DNA of 5,078 nt, taken from positions 1,100-6,177 of the forward strand of contig PKZR01000169.1 of the NCBI GenBank assembly GCA_003133815.1, given 5' to 3'. The position numbers were made by a program, and so were the translations under genes. Each line of letters begins with the position of its first letter. Position 1 is the stretch's first letter. Shown here piece by piece: positions 1-5,078 of the stretch. The notes under the pieces are model-generated. The model searched no databases and was not told the DNA's origin. It saw only the letters and a list, made by a program, of their open reading frames with translations. The DNA comes from Limisphaerales bacterium (GTDB lineage: Bacteria > Verrucomicrobiota > Verrucomicrobiia > Limisphaerales > UBA11358).

Positions 1-2
1 AA

Positions 3-1100
3 CCCGTCGTCCGAAATGAGAACGGCGCGCTGGTCCTTAATGCAATCGCCGAGGACGACATGGCTTTGCAGCTTTGTACCGGTGTCTTCGGATTCAAGCC
101 CGGTGAGAACCTGCCGTTGTTTGGCGGCATGAACGAATTCCTGAGCGCGGTGGTGGCTGCCAGGCTGTTGCAGCCGCATCTTCAGATGCCCGACCTGATC
201 GGGATTGTCGCCTGCATCGAAGCGACGGTGCCGTTCCGCAAAATTGACGCCGAAGGACGTGATTATACTTTTCATCTGGCCACACGGATACGCGAGCTGA
301 GCCGGAAGCTACCGGGGAAAATTTCCGATGAAGAAATCGAGAGGCACGTCACGCAGGTCATGCTGGACGCGGTCAAGTTTGCCAACCGCGATGTGGAGGG
401 ATTCGCCGAACCCAATCCCGGCAAATTTCTTTCCGCGACATGGCAGCTGATCGAGGAATCCAATGCCCCACTGATTGCCGTGGGGGTTTACACGCTGCAG
501 GATTACCGTGTAGCGCTTTCACGCATGGAAAAATTCCTGGGCAGCCTGAACCCGCAGAACATTTTCCACCATTACGGACATTTTCCGGATGATGCCGAAT
601 TTGCAAGGCTGAACGAAGCGGCGAGGAAAAACCTGGCCTTCGCCTGCGATTACCTGGGCGCGAAGATCACCTCAATTGCGATCATCGAAGCCCTTGCGCT
701 GGAAACCGGCGGGAATTGTCCGATCTCCATGTTCCTTGGAGACATCCACAGCCCAGATGGCAGGCCCGACCGCGTGGAAGATTTCCTGCCGCCCGTGAAC
801 TTTGTGACGGAGCTCAAATCCAGGCTCCTGCTTGTTTTGGAACAGGGCCGCGCCCAGGAATCCAGCAGCGACCTGAACGCCTCGCCATTGACGGCTTACA
901 CTTACCGCTGCATGGGGCATGAAAAATCCATGGAGGCGTTGCAGCAGTCAAAACGGATGTTCGCGGGCGAATTGTCACCGCTTGAATTTCTCAAAGGTCT
1001 GGACCGGGAAATGATCCTGGCCATCACAGACGCCTGCGCCCATATCGCAATCTCGCGGCGCGAGGCATTGCTGAAGCTTCATGTCAAACTCTCCGAGTGA
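3..1100 (+). CDS. Conserved-looking soluble helical protein of unknown function, 5'-truncated by the window edge
   Basis: I do not recognise this family. The frame is open from the left edge (codons in phase from base 3) to a TGA at 1098-1100. The first ATG is at 60 and has a purine-rich gagg at 51-54, so a start there (346 residues) is possible. However, the 19 codons upstream read as ordinary protein (VVRNENGALVLNAIAEDD) running smoothly into MALQLCTGVFGF, so I favour a longer gene that begins outside the window. Numbering from that ATG, no signal peptide or membrane span is visible. The chain looks mainly alpha-helical and cytosolic. Notable segments are NLPLFGGMNEFLSAVVAARL (17-36), IVACIEATVPFR (49-60), a His-rich FHHYGH (169-174) and a helical block with FACDYLGAKITSIAIIEALA (194-213). 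The helix pattern with scattered His/Asp faintly recalls HD-domain phosphohydrolases, but no clear HD motif is seen, so this is not assigned. The gene converges on the minus-strand operon with one base between the stops. Confidence 0.85.
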   Translation, partial: PVVRNENGALVLNAIAEDDMALQLCTGVFGFKPGENLPLFGGMNEFLSAVVAARLLQPHLQMPDLIGIVACIEATVPFRKIDAEGRDYTFHLATRIRELSRKLPGKISDEEIERHVTQVMLDAVKFANRDVEGFAEPNPGKFLSATWQLIEESNAPLIAVGVYTLQDYRVALSRMEKFLGSLNPQNIFHHYGHFPDDAEFARLNEAARKNLAFACDYLGAKITSIAIIEALALETGGNCPISMFLGDIHSPDGRPDRVEDFLPPVNFVTELKSRLLLVLEQGRAQESSSDLNASPLTAYTYRCMGHEKSMEALQQSKRMFAGELSPLEFLKGLDREMILAITDACAHIAISRREALLKLHVKLSE

Positions 1101-1104
1101 TTCA
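1099..1104. other. Convergent gene junction with one base between stop codons
   Basis: The plus-strand gene ends with TGA at 1098-1100, and the minus-strand NHL gene ends with TGA read from 1104 to 1102. Only base 1101 separates them. I see no GC-rich hairpin followed by a T-run on either side, so any terminator must sit inside the opposing gene or act through Rho. The two transcripts are therefore expected to overlap at their 3' ends. Confidence 0.85.
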
Positions 1105-2370
1105 CGGCGCGACCGTCACCCGATAAACGCGCTGTTTGCTGCCGCCGGTTGCATTGTCCGTCGCGCTCAGGTTTAAATTCGTCGCCGTCATTGTCGCGCC
1201 GAGATTTGTCCACGCCGCCGTAAGATCGTTTTTGAATTGCACCTGATAATTTTTCCCGATGACTGCGTCCCACGAAATCACAGCCGTCTGCGCCGCGCCG
1301 GACATTTGCAGCGACAAAGTGAACGGCACGAGAACCACGCGCACAAGTTCGTTGTAGGTGTCCGTCATCATCAACCCGCCGTCCACGCCGATGGCGAGGC
1401 CGTAGGGATTGTAAAACCGGCCCGCGCCGTTCACGCCGTCGCCCGCACCGAAAATTCCAGCCACGCCGCTCACGGTGCTGACGATGCCGTTCGTGGAAAT
1501 TTTGCGGATGGTTTGGTTCAACGAATCGGCCACGAACAGGTTTCCCTTTTTGTCGAACACAAGTTCCGCCGGGCTGCGGAATCGTGCGTTGGCCAATGTC
1601 CCGTCCGTAGAGCCGTCCGCGCCTGCCACGCCCGCGAATGTCGAGACCGTTCCGTCCGGCGTGACTTTGCGGATGGTGTCGTTGTTCGCGTCGCTCACGA
1701 AAAGATTTGTGCTGCTGTCGAAAGCAAGTCCGACCGGGCCGTTGAACTGGGCGTTTGTGCCGACGCCGTCCGCGCTGCCCCAAATGCCCGGACTGCCTGC
1801 GAACGTCGAGACGCCGCCACCGGAAATGACGCGGATGCAATGGTTCCCGCTGTCGGCGACATAAACCGCGCCGTTCGGCGCAATGGCCAAACCAAGCGGA
1901 GAACTGAACTGCGCGCCACCCGCCGCTCCGTCGGCAAAGCCGCTGCTGCCCGCGATTCCGGCGAAAGTCGAAACAACTCCGGTGGGTGTGATTTCGCGGA
2001 TCGTGCTGTTGCCAGTGTCGCTGACAAAAAGATTTCCGTTATTGTCAAACGCCAGCCCGCTCGGAGAATTGAACTGTGCGCCAGTGCCAGCGCCGTTCGC
2101 GCTGCCCGCAACGCCGAGCTGCCCGGCGAAAGTCGTGACGACGCCGTTTGTAGTGACCATTCGGATGGCGTCATTTTGCGAATCTGCCACGAAAAAATTT
2201 CCAGTTGCGTCTACGACAATTGCCGCCGGGTCGTTGAAAACGGCATTTGTTCCCGTGCCATTGGTCGCGCCGCTGACGAGCGCCTGTCCGGCCAGCGTCG
2301 TCACCGCGTCTTGCGCGTGCAGCACGAACGCGAACACGAACAAAATTAAAATTGCGGATAATTTTTTCAT
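1102..2370 (-). CDS. Secreted NHL-repeat protein, six-bladed beta-propeller with a C-terminal beta domain
   Basis: This is a complete gene of 422 residues. It starts with a clear signal peptide: MKK, a hydrophobic core LSAILILFVFAFVL, then HAQ, with likely cleavage after A19. Six tandem repeats of 54-55 residues follow (about 24-350). Each runs VSTFAG, a Gly/Ala-rich loop, a conserved N/S-x-P, then GLAFD-x2-GNLFVSD-x2-N-x-TIR. This is the NHL-repeat signature, and six copies match a full six-bladed propeller. The last copy is degenerate (GGLMMTDTYNELVRVV). The remaining residues (351-422) form a beta-rich domain with SWDAVIGKNYQVQFK, AWTNLG and terminal YRVTVAP, a tail I associate with secreted Verrucomicrobiota proteins. 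There are no catalytic residues typical of the NHL enzymes that cleave peptidyl-glycine amides, so a binding or scaffold role is most likely. The ATG overlaps the stop of the upstream cytochrome gene. The upstream bases offer only a weak gggg (2374-2377) as ribosome site, which suggests translation depends on coupling. The substrate or partner is unknown. Confidence 0.93.
   Translation of the reverse strand: MKKLSAILILFVFAFVLHAQDAVTTLAGQALVSGATNGTGTNAVFNDPAAIVVDATGNFFVADSQNDAIRMVTTNGVVTTFAGQLGVAGSANGAGTGAQFNSPSGLAFDNNGNLFVSDTGNSTIREITPTGVVSTFAGIAGSSGFADGAAGGAQFSSPLGLAIAPNGAVYVADSGNHCIRVISGGGVSTFAGSPGIWGSADGVGTNAQFNGPVGLAFDSSTNLFVSDANNDTIRKVTPDGTVSTFAGVAGADGSTDGTLANARFRSPAELVFDKKGNLFVADSLNQTIRKISTNGIVSTVSGVAGIFGAGDGVNGAGRFYNPYGLAIGVDGGLMMTDTYNELVRVVLVPFTLSLQMSGAAQTAVISWDAVIGKNYQVQFKNDLTAAWTNLGATMTATNLNLSATDNATGGSKQRVYRVTVAP
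1321..2301 (-). repeat. Six tandem NHL repeats, about 165 bp each
   Basis: Coding repeats lie at 2140-2301, 1975-2139, 1813-1974, 1648-1812, 1483-1647 and 1321-1482, in order from the N-terminus. The unit is 54-55 codons. Conserved positions are the opening (S/T)TFAG, the turn F-x2-P, the strand GLAFD, and the NLFVSD / TIR strand pair. The middle copies are the most alike. The last copy has lost the FAG opening (VSTVSG) and the NLFV strand (GLMM), as expected for a closing blade. The copies are diverged at the DNA level, so this is an old propeller duplication rather than a recent tandem expansion. Confidence 0.9.
2314..2370 (-). other. Signal peptide coding region of the NHL-repeat protein
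   Basis: Residues 1-19 show a short basic n-region (KK), an uninterrupted hydrophobic core rich in Leu, Ile, Phe and Val, and a small residue at the end (LHA, then QDA). This is a standard Sec signal with probable type I peptidase cleavage after A19. No lipobox cysteine is present, so it is not a lipoprotein. Confidence 0.85.
2367..2370 (-). promoter_or_regulatory. ATGA stop/start overlap coupling the cytochrome and NHL genes
   Basis: On the minus strand the cytochrome ends ...CGGGGCGAATGA, and the NHL gene begins at the ATG inside that ATGA. A four-base overlap of this kind usually lets a terminating ribosome restart on the downstream gene. The lack of a good GGAGG-type site before the ATG supports dependence on coupling. 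No separate promoter is expected for the NHL gene. Confidence 0.85.
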
Positions 2371-5078
2371 TCGCCCCGGCGCATTAATCGTTCGTTGTCA
2401 GATGGCGGCGAAATGGTTTCAGTTTCCGCCGGTTGAAATTCAACCGTTGGTTTCAATTCGTCGCCGGATGCCGTCACAAGTTTTCCGTCGCGCGCAAACA
2501 CATTTTCGACGGTGTAAAGCGAGCCGTCGCGTTCGTAGAACTTTTTCATCTCGTCCAGGTTGAACGGACGCGAACCGCGCCGGCCAAACACGACGGTCTG
2601 GTTTCCGCTTTCGTCCACGACGCGGTCGCGGTCGAGTCCACGCGAAACAGCAAGGGCAGGGAATTTTGTGGGGAATGAGGCAATCCATTTCGGATTTGGT
2701 TTCGGGCTGAAACCGGCGGACTCGGGAACATTTTCCGGCGAGATGAGTTGCAAAATTTGCAGTCCGTTTTTTCCATCGGCGACGAGCGCGAATTCCGATG
2801 CGCTGACGGAACCGATTTGCACGGCGCGCGTGTCGGTCAATTTTCCATCGGCGTTGTAAAGCTGTTCGAGCTTCGGCTTTTCAGGATTGCTGATGTCAAT
2901 AAATGCCAGCCCGTCAGCGCCGTCGGCGACATAGGCGTAAGTCCGCGCGAGATAAAACCGCTGTGCGTTGCGCAGCGGCACGAACGCACCGGGAATTAAT
3001 TTTGGTTTCGTCGGCTCGGTGACATCGAGAACTTTGAAGCCTTCGTCGTCCGTCACGAACGCATAGCGGAATTGCACGCCGACAGCGCGTGGATTTTTCA
3101 GGCCGTCGGTGAGTTCGCCCGCCAGCATCGGTGCTTCGAGCGCGTCGTTGCGCAGGCCGACGACGAACAATCCGTTTTTGCCGACGACATAAAGATTCGT
3201 TCCGGCCATGAAGCTGTGCATCGCGCCGGTCAATTTTTCGTCTGGGTTGAAGCGGATGATTTTTTCCTTGTCGAAAAAGTTATTGTCAGGATTTCCGTCT
3301 AGCAACGTGCCAACCGTGACCATCACCAGACCTTCCTCGCGGTCGGTCACGAAAACCCACGCGTAAATCGGGCTGACTGGCTGCTCCTCGTTTTCCGGTT
3401 GGTGCGAACGCAGCGGATCCACGCCGAGCGTGCTGGGCAGCGTGACGCTCGTGGCGTATTTGGTGCGGACGTAAGTGCGCTGGCCGAGCGGCGAAACGGG
3501 CGCGGTGGAAATTTTTTCCGAGAATCCTTTTTGATCAATGTTCGCAACGTCGAAAACCTCGAAGCCGTCCGAGCCGTTCGCGGTGTAAAGATATTCGCCG
3601 CGCAATTGCAGGTCGAGAATCTCATGCGCGTCCTTGTGTTCGGCTTCCTGCAGGACGCCATGATTTTCCTCGACGTGTTTTTTGTAATTGTCGGGATACG
3701 CAAGTTTTTGCAGATGGCTGCCGAATGCGGCCTGCGGTTCGTCCTGCTCCGTCCAAACCACGGCGTCGAGTCCGCCTTTGCCTTCGCCGACGTAGGCGTA
3801 GCGGCCGAAAAAATTCACCGTGCCGGTGCCGAAGCCGAGCAGCGACGCGAGCCACGCGTTGTTGTCGTTCGATTTTGCGATGTGGCAGTCCTCGCAATTT
3901 TTCGTCGTGCCGACGCCGCTGGTCGTGTGCGGGAAATGCGGATTGTAAGCCTGGCCGCTGAAACCATCAGCGCTGATGGTTTGCTGCTGCGAATAAACCC
4001 ATTCGCGATTGGCATTCTGCGAACTGACGATGACCGCGCTCGACGAACGCAGCACGGCGAGGCGGTTACTTTTGTAAGTTGCGTCCACGCCAAGTTGAAA
4101 AGTGTCGTCGCGGATGACCTGCGGATTGTAGCTCGTGAAATTGCGGTCGGTGACGCCTTCAAATTTATTGAGCGGCACGCGCTGGTTCGCCTTCATCGGC
4201 AGGTGGCAGCCGAAACACGAAGTCGCCCATGACGTGTGACAAATCTCGCACGAAACATTTCCGTTGTCGTGAGCGAGGTCGCGCGTGCAATTTTCCGGCT
4301 TCGGCACTGCGCCCCAGTTCACGCCGTCGCGACGCAGCGTTTTTGCGTAGGCGGACTTCGCGTTGTATTGCGGCGACTTGGGATCAATGGTGTCAATGGT
4401 TTGCGGCACTTCCCAGATCAAATCCGGCGACATCATCGAGCGTTGAAACAATTTATTTCCCTGCCAGAAAAAGCGCGGGCCGGACGGCGTGTTGCCAGCG
4501 CGCAGGTCAACATTCGTGACCTGTGTGCCGTTCCAGATTCCGCCGTTGCCGGAAGTGATGAGCGTCGGGCGCGCGTTGATCGTGCCGTGGCAGTCTATGC
4601 ACTCGATGGTCGTCGCGGCGCGCGGTTCCCCGTAAAGCAGGCCGTTGCCGTGCGCGTCGACGTCGAAGTGGCAGTCCACGCATTGCATCCCGTGCGCGAG
4701 ATGTTCGTCCTTGAGATGAACGGCCTTGGCGAATTTCTGCGGATCGTCGGGCGCGATGATGTTTTCGTCGCGGTCGCGCAGATTGCCTTCGCGGTCGTGC
4801 TTGAAGACGGCGCGGAAAATCCAGCCGTGCCCGTGATAATCGGCGAACTGCGTGTTCGTCAATTTCGGATTCAGCTCCGCAACTTTTTCGAGAAAATCCA
4901 AGTCGCCCCAAAGCCCGCGCGCGGCGGCGGCTTCGGGATTGTCGCGGATGGATTTGACGAGTTCCTCCGGCGTCGGATTTCTTTGCTGCTTGGGATACAT
5001 GAATTCGCCGTCCGTTTCCTGATCCCACCACGTGTAGCCGAGATACGGATTCACGAATAAATTTCCCTGGTGCATGTG
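2367..5078 (-). CDS. Multiheme c-type cytochrome with LVIVD beta-propeller repeats, 5'-truncated by the window edge
   Basis: The visible part is 902 residues counted from the first in-frame Met (5073-5075). The codon before it is His and the frame is open at 5078. There is no signal peptide, so the true N-terminus lies outside. Five canonical heme c attachment motifs are seen: CVDCH (132-136), CIDCH (159-163), CEICH (276-280), CFGCH (287-291) and CEDCH (394-398). Many other histidines could act as distal ligands. Residues about 425-784 contain roughly seven repeats of the type YAYVADGADGLAFIDISNP, which match the LVIVD repeat found in bacterial and archaeal surface proteins. A tail (about 800-902) has SRGLDRDRVVDESGNQ and VVFGRRGSRPFNL, apparently a distinct conserved block. 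C-type hemes require assembly outside the cytoplasmic membrane, so the protein must be periplasmic or cell-surface. It is likely an electron carrier or oxidoreductase whose propeller binds a partner. The electron donor and acceptor are not readable. It overlaps the downstream NHL gene by four bases. Confidence 0.9.
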   Translation of the reverse strand, partial: HMHQGNLFVNPYLGYTWWDQETDGEFMYPKQQRNPTPEELVKSIRDNPEAAAARGLWGDLDFLEKVAELNPKLTNTQFADYHGHGWIFRAVFKHDREGNLRDRDENIIAPDDPQKFAKAVHLKDEHLAHGMQCVDCHFDVDAHGNGLLYGEPRAATTIECIDCHGTINARPTLITSGNGGIWNGTQVTNVDLRAGNTPSGPRFFWQGNKLFQRSMMSPDLIWEVPQTIDTIDPKSPQYNAKSAYAKTLRRDGVNWGAVPKPENCTRDLAHDNGNVSCEICHTSWATSCFGCHLPMKANQRVPLNKFEGVTDRNFTSYNPQVIRDDTFQLGVDATYKSNRLAVLRSSSAVIVSSQNANREWVYSQQQTISADGFSGQAYNPHFPHTTSGVGTTKNCEDCHIAKSNDNNAWLASLLGFGTGTVNFFGRYAYVGEGKGGLDAVVWTEQDEPQAAFGSHLQKLAYPDNYKKHVEENHGVLQEAEHKDAHEILDLQLRGEYLYTANGSDGFEVFDVANIDQKGFSEKISTAPVSPLGQRTYVRTKYATSVTLPSTLGVDPLRSHQPENEEQPVSPIYAWVFVTDREEGLVMVTVGTLLDGNPDNNFFDKEKIIRFNPDEKLTGAMHSFMAGTNLYVVGKNGLFVVGLRNDALEAPMLAGELTDGLKNPRAVGVQFRYAFVTDDEGFKVLDVTEPTKPKLIPGAFVPLRNAQRFYLARTYAYVADGADGLAFIDISNPEKPKLEQLYNADGKLTDTRAVQIGSVSASEFALVADGKNGLQILQLISPENVPESAGFSPKPNPKWIASFPTKFPALAVSRGLDRDRVVDESGNQTVVFGRRGSRPFNLDEMKKFYERDGSLYTVENVFARDGKLVTASGDELKPTVEFQPAETETISPPSDNERLMRRGE
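2727..3803 (-). repeat. Seven LVIVD-type repeats, probable seven-bladed beta-propeller
   Basis: Repeat cores by residue of the visible cytochrome are 425-442, 491-512, 571-590, 624-641, 669-690, 711-735 and 761-783. Typical forms are YLYTANGSDGFEVFDV, YAFVTDDEGFKVLDVTEP, YAYVADGADGLAFIDISNP and FALVADGKNGLQILQL. Each has an aromatic-rich strand, a Gly/Asp turn, then a hydrophobic strand, often with an Asn/Glu-Pro turn. The first, third and fourth are weaker matches, so the blade count of seven is my estimate by eye. Spacing varies from about 40 to 80 residues because of loop insertions, notably between copies 1-2 and 2-3. Confidence 0.75.
3882..4682 (-). other. Five-heme c-type cytochrome region (CxxCH sites)
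   Basis: Heme sites are encoded at 4668-4682, 4587-4601, 4236-4250, 4203-4217 and 3882-3896. Sites 1 and 2 are 22 residues apart. Sites 3 and 4 are separated by only six residues (TSWATS), a spacing common for closely packed heme pairs. Site 5 stands alone about 100 residues later, just before the first propeller repeat. The first site sits in a conserved-looking stretch with HLKDEHLAHGMQCVDCHF, which supplies nearby histidines. More heme sites may exist upstream of the window, so five is a minimum. Confidence 0.92.

Noticed and set aside
60..62. ATG at 60 as the true start of the left-hand gene
   Set aside because: A gagg at 51-54 makes it possible, but that gagg is also just the Glu-Asp codons of an upstream open frame that reads as plausible protein up to the window edge. 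I kept the gene as 5'-truncated and flag the start as unresolved.
1321..2301. Regular 165-bp periodicity as a possible CRISPR-like or non-coding tandem repeat
   Set aside because: The period is a multiple of three, the conserved positions are amino-acid positions of NHL blades, and third codon bases have diverged. It is a protein repeat.
1237..2349. Long open frame on the + strand opposite the NHL gene
   Set aside because: It lies in exact codon register with the minus-strand gene, where a stop appears only if the sense gene uses TTA, CTA or TCA. Those codons are avoided in this GC-rich coding, so the opposite frame stays open by default. Its translation is Arg/Ala/Val-rich with no domain, while the minus-strand frame has a signal peptide and six NHL repeats.
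4236..4289. Possible non-canonical CX15CH heme site: C263 of the cytochrome lies 15 residues before C279-H280
   Set aside because: C279-H280 already belongs to a normal CEICH motif with C276, so the simplest reading is a canonical heme site plus one lone cysteine. CX15CH sites are known in MccA-type cytochromes but need a dedicated heme lyase, and nothing here points to one.
3399..5060. Two long open frames on the + strand (3399-4232 and 4236-5060) opposite the cytochrome
   Set aside because: They are in the same mirrored codon register as the cytochrome gene and are explained by the scarcity of TTA, CTA and TCA codons. The minus strand in this region has five CxxCH motifs and propeller repeats, which cannot be chance.
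5073..5075. First Met codon as the start of the cytochrome
   Set aside because: A c-type cytochrome needs an export signal and none follows this Met. The frame also continues past it to the window edge, so the real start is outside.

Overview
The window is a densely coded, GC-rich bacterial segment with no intergenic stretch longer than a few bases and no RNA genes, mobile elements or CRISPR arrays that I can see. The best taxonomic hint is the C-terminus of the NHL-repeat protein (W-D-x3-G-x2-YQVQ, then WTNLG, ending YRV-x-P). From memory this is a very common C-terminal cap on secreted proteins of Verrucomicrobiota, especially the Pedosphaera/Limisphaerales group. AT-rich words such as gaaaattttc inside otherwise GC-rich codons fit that too. 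The assignment is an inference, at roughly 60% confidence.

Layout: (1) The + strand from the left edge to 1100 holds the 3' part of a gene for a soluble, mostly helical protein of unknown family. Its frame is open at the left edge, so its N-terminus is probably missing. (2) The - strand from the right edge (5078) down to 2367 holds most of a large exported-type multiheme c-type cytochrome. It has five CxxCH sites in its first 400 visible residues, followed by about seven LVIVD-type beta-propeller repeats and a C-terminal tail. Its frame is open at the right edge, so its true start and any signal peptide lie outside. (3) The - strand from 2370 to 1102 holds a complete 422-residue secreted NHL-repeat protein: signal peptide, six 54-55 residue repeats, and a beta-rich C-terminal domain.

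The two minus-strand genes form a tight operon. The cytochrome stop and the NHL-protein start share an ATGA tetranucleotide (2367-2370), so the two are probably translationally coupled and made together. Both products look exported and both are built around beta-propellers. A joint role at the cell surface or in the periplasm, with the cytochrome carrying electrons and one or both propellers binding partners or substrate, is a reasonable hypothesis, but no substrate can be read from the sequence. The plus-strand gene converges on this operon with a single base between the two stop codons. It looks functionally unrelated.

The most interesting item is the pairing of a pentaheme (or larger) LVIVD-propeller cytochrome with a translationally coupled six-bladed NHL protein. 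I do not recognise it as a named system.
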